NCBI GenBank assembly: GCA_017411305.1
Contig: JAFQQI010000009.1
Span: 1-64,000 of the forward strand
DNA length: 64,000 nucleotides
Origin: Lachnospiraceae bacterium
GTDB taxonomy: Bacteria; Bacillota; Clostridia; Lachnospirales; Lachnospiraceae
Direction: 5' to 3'
Made by a program: the position numbers and the translations under genes. Below are positions 15,852-24,975 of the stretch, in pieces (position 1 is the first letter of the stretch; every line of letters starts with the position of its first letter). The notes below the pieces were generated by a model that did not search any database, was not told where the DNA came from, and worked only from the letters and a program-made list of their open reading frames with translations.

Positions 15852-17309
15852 ATGGCAATTTACAATCCCAAATCACTAAAAGCAGAAGAATTTATTAATG
15901 ACGAAGAAATCCGTGAAACACTTGCTTATGCGGAGGCAAATAAGAACAACGTGGAATTGATTGATCAAATCTTAGAAAAGGCCCGTCCGCAGAAAACAGA
16001 GACAGGATGTGTGTGTGCAGGCTTGACCCATCGCGAAGCATCCGTTCTTCTGGCATGTGAAATCCCGGAAAAAATTGAAAAGATGTATGAGATTGCAGAA
16101 GAAATTAAGCTGGCATTTTACGGTAACCGTATTGTTATTTTTGCACCGCTATATCTTTCTAACTATTGTGTGAATGGTTGTGTATATTGTCCTTACCATA
16201 TGAAAAACAAAACCATTCCCCGTAAGAAGCTGACCCAGGAGGAAGTAAAAGCAGAAGTAATTGCGCTGCAGGATTTGGGACATAAGAGACTGGCGATTGA
16301 AGCAGGAGAAGACCCTAAGAACAATCCCATTGAGTACATTTTGGAATGTATCAAAACCATTTACAGTGTGCATCACAAAAACGGTGATATCCGCAGAGTA
16401 AATGTCAATATTGCAGCAACTACTGTTGAGAACTACCGTAAATTAAAGGATGCAGGCATCGGAACCTATATTTTGTTCCAGGAAACCTATCATAAACAAA
16501 GCTATTTGGAATTGCATCCTACCGGACCTAAGCATGATTATGACTACCATACTGAGGCTATGGACCGTGCCATGGAAGGCGGCATTGACGATGTAGGTCT
16601 TGGCGTATTGTTTGGTCTTGAGCTGTATAAGTATGAATTTGCAGGTCTTTTGATGCATGCAGAACATTTGGAAGCGGTACATGGAGTAGGTCCTCATACC
16701 ATCAGTGTGCCCAGACTTAAGAGAGCCGATGACATTGATCCGGATCAGTTTGACAATGGAATTGACGATGAAACTTTTGCCAAGATTACGGCTTGTATCC
16801 GTTTGGCAGTTCCTTATACCGGAATTATTATTTCAACCCGCGAAAGTGAGCAGGTACGTTCTAAGCTGTTACGCCTCGGGGTTTCTCAGGTATCCGGCGG
16901 TTCCCGTACATCCGTAGGCGGCTATGCAGGTTATTCTGCAGAGGAACGCCCTCATGATACGGAGCAGTTTGAGGTGTCCGACCAGAGAAGCTTGGACGAA
17001 GTGGTTTGCTGGCTGATGGAAAACGGACATATTCCGTCCTTCTGTACCGCCTGCTATCGGGAAGGACGTACCGGTGACCGTTTTATGAGTCTTTGTAAGA
17101 ACGGACAGATTTTGAACTGTTGTCATCCCAATGCACTTATGACTTTGTCCGAGTATTTGGAGGACTATGCGTCTCCCAAAACCAAGGAAGTGGGATATGA
17201 AATGGTAGAGCGGGAATTAAAACGGATTCCCAAGGATAAAGTACGTGAAATTGCGGCACAAAATATAGAGGCAATCAAAGCATCAAACCGTCGTGATTTC
17301 CGATTCTAA
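15852..17309 (+). CDS. hydG: [FeFe]-hydrogenase H-cluster radical SAM maturase HydG
   Basis: This protein of 485 residues is a tyrosine lyase that makes CO and CN- ligands for the H-cluster. The radical SAM motif is Cys106, Cys110, Cys113 (NYCVNGCVYCPYH). The second, C-terminal cluster motif CTAC followed by 22 residues and CC is also intact, which separates HydG from ThiH. A GAGAGG site precedes the ATG. It lies between hydE and hydF in one transcript. No hydrogenase structural gene is in the window, so the target enzyme is encoded elsewhere. Confidence 0.96.
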   Translation: MAIYNPKSLKAEEFINDEEIRETLAYAEANKNNVELIDQILEKARPQKTETGCVCAGLTHREASVLLACEIPEKIEKMYEIAEEIKLAFYGNRIVIFAPLYLSNYCVNGCVYCPYHMKNKTIPRKKLTQEEVKAEVIALQDLGHKRLAIEAGEDPKNNPIEYILECIKTIYSVHHKNGDIRRVNVNIAATTVENYRKLKDAGIGTYILFQETYHKQSYLELHPTGPKHDYDYHTEAMDRAMEGGIDDVGLGVLFGLELYKYEFAGLLMHAEHLEAVHGVGPHTISVPRLKRADDIDPDQFDNGIDDETFAKITACIRLAVPYTGIIISTRESEQVRSKLLRLGVSQVSGGSRTSVGGYAGYSAEERPHDTEQFEVSDQRSLDEVVCWLMENGHIPSFCTACYREGRTGDRFMSLCKNGQILNCCHPNALMTLSEYLEDYASPKTKEVGYEMVERELKRIPKDKVREIAAQNIEAIKASNRRDFRF

Positions 17310-17326
17310 GGTTATGGAGGAAATGT

Positions 17327-18535
17327 ATGGGATTAAATCAGGTAGCATCAGGTGAACGAATCCATATCGGCTTTTTCGGCATGCGCAATGCGGGCAAATC
17401 CAGTATTGTCAATGCGGTTACAGGACAGCAGCTTTCCGTGGTATCTGATGTAAAAGGAACAACTACAGACCCGGTAAAAAAGGCAATGGAGTTACTTCCT
17501 TTAGGACCGGTTGTAATGATTGATACACCGGGCCTTGATGATGAAGGAGAGCTTGGCAGATTACGTGTAGAAAAGGCAAAACAAGTAATAGGGCAGACTG
17601 ACATTGCAGTACTGGTGATTGACAGCATGGTAGGGATGAGCAAGCAGGATGAAGAATTACTTAAGCTGCTTACAGAACGAAAGCTACCTTATGTGATAGT
17701 AAATAATAAAGCAGACTTGCTAAAAGAACGTAATGAATGCAAAGATAACGAGCTTTATGTCAGTGCATTTACGGGGGAAGGAATAGAAGCGTTGAAGGAG
17801 AGGCTGGGGGCCTTTGCACAAAGCAAGAAATCTCCCAAGGTGCTGGTATCAGACTTAATAGAAGCGGGAGATCTGGTGGTTTTGGTAACTCCTATTGATG
17901 AGTCTGCACCTAAGGGACGTTTGATATTGCCCCAGCAGTTGACAATTAGGGATATTCTAGATGTTCACGGCATCGTAGTGACCTGTCAGGATACAGAATT
18001 AAAACAGACGCTCGCCGGTTTAACAAAGAAACCTAAGCTGGTGATTACAGATTCCCAAGTGTTCGGAAAAGTCAGTAAAGATACACCGGATGATGTTATG
18101 TTGACTTCTTTTTCGGTGCTTATGGCTCGTTACAAAGGTGACTTGAAGGAATTAATCAAAGGCGCAGCGGCGTTATCAAAGCTAAAGGATGGAGATAAGG
18201 TTTTGATTTCCGAGGGCTGTACCCATCACCGTCAATGTAATGACATCGGAACGGTGAAGGTACCTCATTGGATAGAAGAATTTACCGGTGTGAAACCGGA
18301 ATTTACCTTTACCTCCGGCGGAGAATTTCCCCAAAGCAGGGAAGAGCTTTCCCGGTATGCGGTGGTGGTTCACTGCGGTGGATGTACCTTGAATGAAGCA
18401 GAAATGAAGCATCGCATTTTGCTGTGCACCGAAGCAGAGGTTCCTATTGTGAATTATGGAATTGCCATTGCGCAGATGCATGGGATTTTAAAGCGAAGCA
18501 TTAAGCCCTTTTCGGAAGTAAATGAGATGCTGTAG
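17327..18535 (+). CDS. hydF: [FeFe]-hydrogenase maturation GTPase HydF
   Basis: This 402-residue protein is the scaffold that receives the di-iron precursor from HydE and HydG and delivers it to HydA. The N-terminal Era-like GTPase domain shows GMRNAGKSS (18-26), DTPGLDDEG and NNKADL. The C-terminal domain has the iron-sulfur ligands CTHHRQC and, about 50 residues later, HCGGC. The ATG follows GGAGG and lies 18 bases after hydG. It is the last gene of the maturation operon. Confidence 0.96.
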   Translation: MGLNQVASGERIHIGFFGMRNAGKSSIVNAVTGQQLSVVSDVKGTTTDPVKKAMELLPLGPVVMIDTPGLDDEGELGRLRVEKAKQVIGQTDIAVLVIDSMVGMSKQDEELLKLLTERKLPYVIVNNKADLLKERNECKDNELYVSAFTGEGIEALKERLGAFAQSKKSPKVLVSDLIEAGDLVVLVTPIDESAPKGRLILPQQLTIRDILDVHGIVVTCQDTELKQTLAGLTKKPKLVITDSQVFGKVSKDTPDDVMLTSFSVLMARYKGDLKELIKGAAALSKLKDGDKVLISEGCTHHRQCNDIGTVKVPHWIEEFTGVKPEFTFTSGGEFPQSREELSRYAVVVHCGGCTLNEAEMKHRILLCTEAEVPIVNYGIAIAQMHGILKRSIKPFSEVNEML

Positions 18536-18609
18536 GATAGAAACGCAGAGAAAAGATATCGGAGACATTCGCTGCAGCAGGAATGCAGGGATTTACGGGT
18601 GGAGAAATT

Positions 18610-19541
18610 ATGAACATACATTTATTAGGTGATTCCATTGTGAAAAGCTATGGTGATGATGAATGGAATTTTATCGGAGGCTGGGGTGACCATTTCAAAG
18701 CCTTTTTAGCACAGAAGATGTACCGAAAGGACTTGGTCCTGCGCTACCGAGGATTCAACCGGGAGACTATGTATTTTTGCAGTTCGGACATAATGATGAT
18801 GACTCGAAGGATGCTGCTACACGTGTAGACAGACAGGTGCCCCTTGGAGAGGCTGATGGGCAGGGAATTTATCCGGCCGTTGAACCTATAGAAGCTATGC
18901 GCATTTCCTCTCAGGAGTTATCAGCAACATATCGTGACAGTTTTTATCCCTATGATAGTGGTGCTACTTACAAAGGATTTCTAAAATATTATATAAAACA
19001 GATACGACAAAAAGGTGCCTATCCTATATTAGTAACCAGTGCTGTACGCCTGACTTTTCATGGGAAAGTGATTTGCCCTGAGCCGGGACATCACGGGGGA
19101 AAAGGTAGGTACCATGATTTCCCCTATGTTGAGGCAGTCCGTCAGCTTGGCAGAGAAGAGCAGGTTCCTGTGCTTGATTTGTTTGCAGCATCTAAAAAGA
19201 TGCAGGAGATGTTAGGACCGGAAGATGCAACATACATGCAAAGCATCAAGGATGCACAAGGTAATACGATAGGAGAGGTGAACTATAATCGTCCGGAAAA
19301 GTGGCCGGAGGAATATAACCGTAGGCGTGCTGAAGGGGATTTTGGCAGTGTGGACAATACCCATCAGAACAGAATCGGTTCCTTTGTATTTGCAGCGCTT
19401 TTGATTGAGCTGATGCATGAACAGCACATTTTGGAAGATAAATTACGGCAAGTACCTACAAAACAGGTACCTATACCGGAAAAGCTGCTTCCCAGAAAAA
19501 AAGATATTGCGGCTATGTTTCATTATGTGAAATTATTTTGA
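18610..19541 (+). pseudogene. SGNH/GDSL esterase, frameshifted with internal deletion
   Basis: The N-terminal frame (GGAG, ATG 18610) reads LLGDSIVKSY, block I of SGNH hydrolases, and GGWGDHF, like carbohydrate esterase family 12. A second frame begins inside the first near 18750 and supplies PGDYVFLQFGHNDDD (block III) and DNTHQNRIG (block V with the catalytic Asp and His). About 35 residues including block II (the oxyanion glycine region, N-x-A-x-x-G-R-S-S) are missing and the frame shifts, so it is inactive. Relatives deacetylate pectin-type glycans. Confidence 0.8.
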
Positions 19542-20084
19542 AAATGAATTTGCACATGCAACCAAGGAGGAAATGCTGTTACAATCTGTAAAATCAACTA
19601 CTTTACCATATGTACGAAGTAACTCCTCATCTTCAGTACTTAGCTCTGAGGGATTTTTACCGAGCAGCATCTTACGCATCATACCCATCATTGCTTTATG
19701 AATCAGATTTAAACGTTTATAGTCAATTCCGCCTCTTAGGTGGAAAATTTGAAAGTGTGACATCATGTCAGAAGAAAGTACCTTTGACAAGGCTTCCCTG
19801 ATGTGTGTCACATTTTCTTTGTTTTCCGGGTCAGCCAGTCCGCAAGTGAAAAGAATTACGTTTTTGGTGTTCAGTAAATCATAATTTTCTGTCAGCAGAT
19901 TGATGCCGCTGACACCGCCGGCATAAAGTCCGCCTCCGTAAATGATGGTATCGTAATCAGATAAGGTGGCAGAAGAAGCTTGCTTACGGGGTAAGGCAGC
20001 GCAGGAGCATTCCTTTGCAATCCATTCGGCATATTGCTTTGTGTGTCCGTATTTAGAATCGTAAATGACAATTGTTTTGCTCAT
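19533..20084 (-). CDS. Flavodoxin domain protein
   Basis: This protein of 183 residues begins with the FMN phosphate-binding loop YDSKYGHTKQYAEWIA. It continues with DTIIYGGGLYAGGVSG and VILFTCGLADPENKE, typical of the long-chain flavodoxin-like (HemG/Flavodoxin_5) proteins that act as redox partners or quinone reductases. It is one of few minus-strand genes and is divergently placed from a TetR regulator, which probably controls it. The 3' end overlaps the SGNH relic by 9 bases. Confidence 0.85.
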   Translation of the reverse strand: MSKTIVIYDSKYGHTKQYAEWIAKECSCAALPRKQASSATLSDYDTIIYGGGLYAGGVSGINLLTENYDLLNTKNVILFTCGLADPENKENVTHIREALSKVLSSDMMSHFQIFHLRGGIDYKRLNLIHKAMMGMMRKMLLGKNPSELSTEDEELLRTYGKVVDFTDCNSISSLVACANSFSK

Positions 20085-20109
20085 AAAATCCTCCGTTTTA
20101 ATTATAAAA

Positions 20110-20223
20110 TGTCACAGATTATAAAGTGTCACACTTGTGACTTTTCTTCGATTATCGTATAATGAAAATCGTAAAAAAACAAGAGCTGCGACGAAAGTGC
20201 TACAATAGCGCAGAAATGTGACA
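20110..20223. promoter_or_regulatory. TetR-type operator cluster between divergent genes
   Basis: The perfect dyad GTCACA-CT-TGTGAC occupies 20128-20141 and overlaps a -35 (TTGTGA, 20135-20140) that is paired with TATAAT at 20158-20163 over a 17-base spacer. Further half-sites are TGTCACA at 20110 and TGTGACA at 20217. The layout fits autorepression by the adjacent TetR protein and control of the divergent flavodoxin gene. Confidence 0.65.
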
Positions 20224-20248
20224 GAACCTAAACAAAGGAGCTTATCGG

Positions 20249-20800
20249 ATGAACGGACATCAATTACAAAAGGAACAATCAAGGCAGATGATAGAGGAGG
20301 CCCTGTTTGCACTGATGAAGGAAAAACCCTATACGGAAATCAGTGTCTCAGAAATAACAAAGCGGGCAGACATATCAAGAAGAACCTTTTATCGTTTGTA
20401 TCAGGGAAAGGATGATGTGATTTCCGTATATTTTGATAGACTGTGTGAAAATTATCAGAACGGTTGCAAGCCCATTCAGGGATATGCAGTAGAACAGATT
20501 GCAACGGAATTCTTTTCCTTTTGGTACCGGTATAAGGAGTTTTTATTGCTGTTACATCGAAGTGGTTTGGAAAGCATGTTGTATCTTGGAATCAACCGTG
20601 CATCAGAGCGCGTTATCAGAAGCAGAATCGGTGAACATTCTTTGCAGCAGATGCCGGAACTGATTTACTTTATTGAATATTCTACAGGCGGATTTATCAA
20701 TCTTTTGTATCGCTGGATTCGGGAGGGAATGGAGCTTTCGCCACAGGAATATGCCAAATTAACCGGCGGAGCAATTACTAAAGTGATTCGGCCGCAATAG
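20249..20800 (+). CDS. TetR/AcrR family transcriptional regulator
   Basis: This protein of 183 residues has an N-terminal helix-turn-helix (ALFALMKEKPYTEISVSEITKRADISRRTFYRLYQGKDDV, about 15-55). A C-terminal helical ligand and dimer domain follows, of the TetR_C_7 kind common in Firmicutes. The ATG has AAAGGAG 9 bases upstream. It faces the flavodoxin gene across a 164-base gap with repeated TGTCACA half-sites, so divergent regulation is likely. The ligand is unknown. Confidence 0.88.
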   Translation: MNGHQLQKEQSRQMIEEALFALMKEKPYTEISVSEITKRADISRRTFYRLYQGKDDVISVYFDRLCENYQNGCKPIQGYAVEQIATEFFSFWYRYKEFLLLLHRSGLESMLYLGINRASERVIRSRIGEHSLQQMPELIYFIEYSTGGFINLLYRWIREGMELSPQEYAKLTGGAITKVIRPQ

Positions 20801-20944
20801 GTAAATTATGAGCTGTTTGGACAGGATATATGCTATTTTTTTTGCATTTCATCCGCTCAAAATGCAACTTATCCATTCTCCTATTTTGCAAAAAAGAAAG
20901 CTGTGCTAAGGTAATCCTATCAAAGATTTGAAGGAGAAAAAGTT

Positions 20945-22015
20945 ATGAAGTCAGTGAAAAAGTGTTTACTTGTTGTAGCAATTATATTTATCGTGTTGTT
21001 TTTGGCAGGAATGATTGCAGTCCCGAAGATAATGTTTCCGGACTATGAGGAACCTGTTGTGACAGGGGCACATACGGTGGAAATGAACACCTATACATGG
21101 GAGGATGAAAGCCGTATTGAGACCTTTACGGATACAGGAGAAAATCGTGCACTTACCGTGAAATTTTGGTATCCTAAGGAGGAAGGAACTTATCCGCTTA
21201 TCGTATTTTCCCATGGAGCCTTCGGCGTTATTGACAGTAATTATTCTACCTGCATGGAATTGGCATCCAATGGTTATGTAGTTGCAAGTATTGCCCATCC
21301 TTACCATGCTGCTTTTGTGGAAGATGCAAACGGCAAGGTAACCATTGGGGATATGAATTTTGTACAGCAGGTGTATGAGGATAACGGGGAATATTCGGAA
21401 GAAGGGGAAAAAAGAACCTATGAAAAATGTAAAGAATGGATGGCACTTCGGACAGCAGATATGAACTTTGTGTTAGATACTATTTTGGCAAAGGTGCAGA
21501 AAAAGGAAGACTTTTTTGTCAAAATAGATAGTGATAAAATCGGTTTGTTTGGTCATTCCATGGGCGGGGCAACATCGGTACAGCTGGGACGTGAGAGGGA
21601 TGATATTGACGCAGTCATCGACTTAGAAGGTACCATGATGGGAGAATATATAGACTTTAAAGACGGATATGAGGTTTATAATGAAGAACCCTATCCCATT
21701 CCCGTACTGGATGTGAATTCAGAGGCAGTAAGTAAGCAGGCAAAGGAGCTTGATGAGGAGCATCCAAACTGGGAATATGTTAATTACTATCTGGGCAGAA
21801 ATGCAGTAGATTACCGGGAAATCATTTTTATGAATGCAGGACATCTGAACTTCACGGACTTGCCGCTGATATCACCGGTATTGGCCAAGCTTTTGGGTGT
21901 AGGTGAAGTGGATGCTAAGGAATGTATCGAGAATGTTAATGAAGTGGTACTTACTTATTTTGATTATTATCTAAAAGGCGAAGGGTCTTTATCAGAATTA
22001 CAGGAAGCCTATTAA
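20945..22015 (+). CDS. Membrane-anchored or secreted alpha/beta hydrolase
   Basis: This 356-residue protein starts with a lysine-rich tip and one hydrophobic stretch (residues 8-30), a signal anchor or uncleaved signal. The hydrolase domain shows IVFSHGAFGVIDSNYS for the oxyanion loop, the nucleophile elbow GHSMGG (about 203-208) and a late AGHLNFTD that supplies the catalytic histidine. Overall it resembles PAF-acetylhydrolase/dienelactone hydrolase-like esterases acting outside the membrane. GGAG precedes the ATG. The LytTR gene begins 52 bases later, so the three genes may form one unit. Confidence 0.83.
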   Translation: MKSVKKCLLVVAIIFIVLFLAGMIAVPKIMFPDYEEPVVTGAHTVEMNTYTWEDESRIETFTDTGENRALTVKFWYPKEEGTYPLIVFSHGAFGVIDSNYSTCMELASNGYVVASIAHPYHAAFVEDANGKVTIGDMNFVQQVYEDNGEYSEEGEKRTYEKCKEWMALRTADMNFVLDTILAKVQKKEDFFVKIDSDKIGLFGHSMGGATSVQLGRERDDIDAVIDLEGTMMGEYIDFKDGYEVYNEEPYPIPVLDVNSEAVSKQAKELDEEHPNWEYVNYYLGRNAVDYREIIFMNAGHLNFTDLPLISPVLAKLLGVGEVDAKECIENVNEVVLTYFDYYLKGEGSLSELQEAY

Positions 22016-22067
22016 AAAGTAAGCCGGATACCGGAAAGAAAGAGAATATCTCGCAGGGGGCAGTTAA

Positions 22068-22526
22068 ATGCGTGTAATTATTAAGAAAATTGCAGAGAAG
22101 GAAAAAGAACAGGTAGTGATAGAGTGCGTTGAGGTGACGCAGGAAATCAGTGAGATTGAAGCCTATGCAGAAAGCAAGGGGACAATATTAAACGGGACTG
22201 TGGATGGTCAATTCATTAAGCAGTTTGCACTAAAAGAGGTTTTTTACTTTGAGGCAATTGACGAGAAGGTATTTGCCTATACGGAAGATACTGTGTATGA
22301 GCTAAAGCAACGGTTGTATGAAGTGGAGCAGGCTTATGCAAAATATCACTTTGTCCGGTGTTCTAAGTCAGTGGTACTGAATCTGATGTTGCTTGACGGA
22401 ATCAGTCCGGCGCTTAACGGCCGCTTTTTTGCCCATATGAGAAATGGGGAAAAATTAATGATTTCAAGACAGTATGCTTCACATATTAAGCAGATAGTAA
22501 TGGGAGGAAACAATCATGAAAGATAA
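22068..22526 (+). CDS. LytTR family DNA-binding regulator
   Basis: This protein of 152 residues carries a LytTR DNA-binding domain over about residues 45-150 (LKEVFYFEAIDEKVFAYTEDTVYEL, FVRCSKSVVLNL, SPALNGRFFAHMRNGEKLMISRQY). It has no receiver domain. This stand-alone type normally pairs with a DUF3021 membrane protein, as here, in LytTR regulatory systems where the membrane protein restrains the regulator. The end overlaps the DUF3021 start by 11 bases. Confidence 0.92.
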   Translation: MRVIIKKIAEKEKEQVVIECVEVTQEISEIEAYAESKGTILNGTVDGQFIKQFALKEVFYFEAIDEKVFAYTEDTVYELKQRLYEVEQAYAKYHFVRCSKSVVLNLMLLDGISPALNGRFFAHMRNGEKLMISRQYASHIKQIVMGGNNHER

Positions 22527-22953
22527 ATCCAGAATTCGTGAAATGGCAGAGGCATTTTTTGTATGTACCACATGTATTTGTATTTTACAGGGGATTTTGG
22601 GAATGCTGCTTTATCCGGAAGATAAGCTTACCTATGATGCCTTTTTGGTGCCGCCTATATTTGGTGTGGCTTCGGTCCTTTTCGGGATTGTAACTTGGTC
22701 TAAGGAAGAACAGACGGTTAAGCAGGTGTTGATACGAAGAGCCATTCACCTTGTTTTGATAGAAATATTGGTATTTGGAGTTAACTATTTGGCAGGCAAC
22801 AGATTCCCGCTTGCGGAAGCAGTAATTCTAGCAATCGGAATTGCTATGGTATTTGTACTGGTATATGTAATTACCTGGCTTTTCGACCGTAAAAGCGCCC
22901 GTGAATTCAATGAAAATTTGAAGAAATATCAGGAAACAATTTGGTTGAATTAA
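22516..22953 (+). CDS. DUF3021 family membrane protein
   Basis: This 145-residue protein has four hydrophobic segments (about 12-32, 42-60, 75-95, 100-122) and a charged C-terminal tail, the DUF3021 layout. It overlaps the LytTR regulator gene and is expected to act as its membrane-bound inhibitor or sensor, by analogy with described LytTR regulatory systems. GGAGG lies before the ATG within the end of the upstream gene. The signal is unknown. Confidence 0.88.
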   Translation: MKDKSRIREMAEAFFVCTTCICILQGILGMLLYPEDKLTYDAFLVPPIFGVASVLFGIVTWSKEEQTVKQVLIRRAIHLVLIEILVFGVNYLAGNRFPLAEAVILAIGIAMVFVLVYVITWLFDRKSAREFNENLKKYQETIWLN

Positions 22954-22979
22954 GCAGATAAAAAGAGTATAGTAAGAGT

Positions 22980-23022
22980 AAGCCGACAAATGACGAAGGT
23001 GTGATTTGCCGGCTTGTTTTTC
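22980..23022 (+). terminator. Terminator after LytTR-DUF3021
   Basis: AAGCCG-A-CAAAT and ATTTG-C-CGGCTT form a stem with one mismatch over a 12-base loop, followed by GTTTTTC. It separates the regulator pair from the metallo-hydrolase gene. Confidence 0.75.
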
Positions 23023-23059
23023 ATCATCGGAATAAACAGACGGAAAGTAGAGAAAAGAT

Positions 23060-23884
23060 ATGAAAATAGTGACTTTAATGGAAAACACACCGGGGCAGGC
23101 AGATTGCTTATTCGAGCATGGGCTGAGCATTTATGTAGAAACGGCAAAGCATAAGCTGCTTGTTGATACGGGAGCTTCGGACAAATTTTTAAATAATGCA
23201 GAGATACTGGGCGTTAACCTGCAGGAAGCAGATACACTGATTTTGAGCCACGGTCATTACGACCATGCAGGCGGGATACTGCCTTTTGCCGGGAGAAATG
23301 ATAAGGCAGATATCTATTTGCAAAAATCAGCCATGGATGCTTTTTATCACAAGGATGAAGAACAAGAGCGATACATAGGAATAGCGCCGGAGATAAGTAA
23401 GCTTCCGAAGGTGAAGCTAATGGAAGGAAATTACAGAATTGATGAAGAATTATTTCTGTTTACCGGCGTGACTCAAAGGAGACTATGGCCTTCAGGAAAT
23501 AAGGCCCTTAAGGTAAAGCGGGGGGAAGAATTTATTCAGGATGAGTTTATCCACGAGCAGTATCTGGTGATAGAAGAAGATAGCAAAAGAGTGCTGATAT
23601 CCGGATGCGCCCATAATGGCATTTTAAATATTCTGGATAAGTTCAGAGAACTGTACAATACGTGGCCTGATGCTGTTATCAGCGGCTTCCACTTGAAAAA
23701 GAAAAGCGGATATACACAGGAAGACTTAGACAATATCAGACAAATCGCAGAGGAACTAAGTAAGCTTCCAACCAAGTTTTATACCGGACACTGTACCGGA
23801 GAAGAACCCTATGGAATGATGAAGGAGATTATGGGCGAGCAGCTGATTTATCTTCACAGCGGCGATAAGATATACAGTTTATAA
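23060..23884 (+). CDS. MBL fold metallo-hydrolase
   Basis: This protein of 274 residues has the metallo-beta-lactamase fold signature SHGHYDHAGG (63-72: His64, His66, Asp68, His69), with later ligands in SGCAHNGILNI and TGHCTGEE. The sequence resembles the 7,8-dihydropterin-6-methyl-4-(beta-D-ribofuranosyl)-aminobenzene-5'-phosphate synthase-like group of Firmicutes hydrolases, but the true substrate is unknown. The dehydrogenase gene begins within 17 bases of the stop, so they are likely co-transcribed. Confidence 0.87.
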   Translation: MKIVTLMENTPGQADCLFEHGLSIYVETAKHKLLVDTGASDKFLNNAEILGVNLQEADTLILSHGHYDHAGGILPFAGRNDKADIYLQKSAMDAFYHKDEEQERYIGIAPEISKLPKVKLMEGNYRIDEELFLFTGVTQRRLWPSGNKALKVKRGEEFIQDEFIHEQYLVIEEDSKRVLISGCAHNGILNILDKFRELYNTWPDAVISGFHLKKKSGYTQEDLDNIRQIAEELSKLPTKFYTGHCTGEEPYGMMKEIMGEQLIYLHSGDKIYSL

Positions 23885-23900
23885 GGAGATGGGAAAGGAT

Positions 23901-24959
23901 ATGAATAATTTTAGACTTCCGTATCATTTAATTGTTCAGGAGGGGATTTTTGAACAGGTAGATAAAGTAATGGCAGATTATGTACCGGATATTAATAATA
24001 AAAAGGCTATTATTGTTACAGACGGGAACCTTCAGCAACTTTTCGGAAAGCTGATTTCGGCGTTACAGGAGGATTTTGGAGATTCAGAAGTTTATTTGGT
24101 GCAAAACAATTATTTTGATGATGCAGTAGCTTTGGCTAAGTATGTCTGCATGAATAACATTCAGGTGATTATAGGTTTCGGCGGCGGTACTGTGCTTGAT
24201 TTGGCAAAATATGCTGCATTTGTCAGTAAATCCATGTATTTATGCTTGCCTACCACATTGAGTAATGACTCTCTGGCCTCACCGGTGGCAGTGCTGGGAA
24301 CTGAAGGCAAGGCAAGAAAGACATTTAAGTGCACCATTCCTGATGCGATTATTGTGGATGTGAACGTAATTATGGGAGCACCTGAGAAGCAGCTTATGGC
24401 AGGAATCGGAGATACGATCAGTAAATATACTGCGTTAAATGATTGGAAGCTTGCCCATACAGTAGGAAACAGTCATGTAGATGATTTTGCGTATATGCTT
24501 TCCAAAATGGCATTTAATACCATTTGTTTTAATGAAGAAAAGGAACTGAAAAGTAAGAGCTTTATTAAAATATTGACACAGGCATTGGTTATGGGAGGCT
24601 TGGCAATGGAGATAGCAGGAGATTCCAGACCTGCCAGTGGCTCAGAGCATCTGTTTTGCCATGCTTTAGAAGAAAATTATAGTGAGCAGGTTAATGTTAC
24701 TCACGGAATAGCGGTAGCAATGGGAAGCTATGTAGCTTGCAAGCTCCAGAACCGTAATATTGAAAAGATAATCAGACTTTTGAAGGAATACCGGCTTCCG
24801 GTGAAACCTTCAACGTGGGGGATTACGGAAGAAATTTTTGTTGGAGCATGGCAGCAGGCGGCCGCTTCCAGACCAGACCGATATACCATATTAAATGAAG
24901 CTGATTTATCTTATGAGAGATTAGCCGGTTTTTATAGAGAGATGGAAAGCTTGTTTTAG
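23901..24959 (+). CDS. Iron-containing alcohol dehydrogenase / glycerol-1-phosphate dehydrogenase-like
   Basis: The 352-residue enzyme belongs to the dehydroquinate synthase-like/Fe-ADH fold. The NAD(P) phosphate motif GGGTVLD is at 94-100. The metal-ligand regions are GIGDTISKYTALNDWKLA and SRPASGSEHLFCHALE, and a later VTHGIAVAMG supplies the final histidine. This pattern is that of sn-glycerol-1-phosphate dehydrogenases (EgsA/AraM type), which reduce dihydroxyacetone phosphate. An alternative ATG lies at 23889, and the ribosome-site spacing does not decide between them clearly. Confidence 0.82.
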   Translation: MNNFRLPYHLIVQEGIFEQVDKVMADYVPDINNKKAIIVTDGNLQQLFGKLISALQEDFGDSEVYLVQNNYFDDAVALAKYVCMNNIQVIIGFGGGTVLDLAKYAAFVSKSMYLCLPTTLSNDSLASPVAVLGTEGKARKTFKCTIPDAIIVDVNVIMGAPEKQLMAGIGDTISKYTALNDWKLAHTVGNSHVDDFAYMLSKMAFNTICFNEEKELKSKSFIKILTQALVMGGLAMEIAGDSRPASGSEHLFCHALEENYSEQVNVTHGIAVAMGSYVACKLQNRNIEKIIRLLKEYRLPVKPSTWGITEEIFVGAWQQAAASRPDRYTILNEADLSYERLAGFYREMESLF

Positions 24960-24975
24960 AAGGAAGGAGAAGAAA

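Noticed and set aside
14516-18535. Complete hydrogenase gene cluster
   Set aside because: Only maturation genes and the TM1266-type regulator are present; no HydA catalytic subunit is encoded here, which is usual because the genes are often unlinked.
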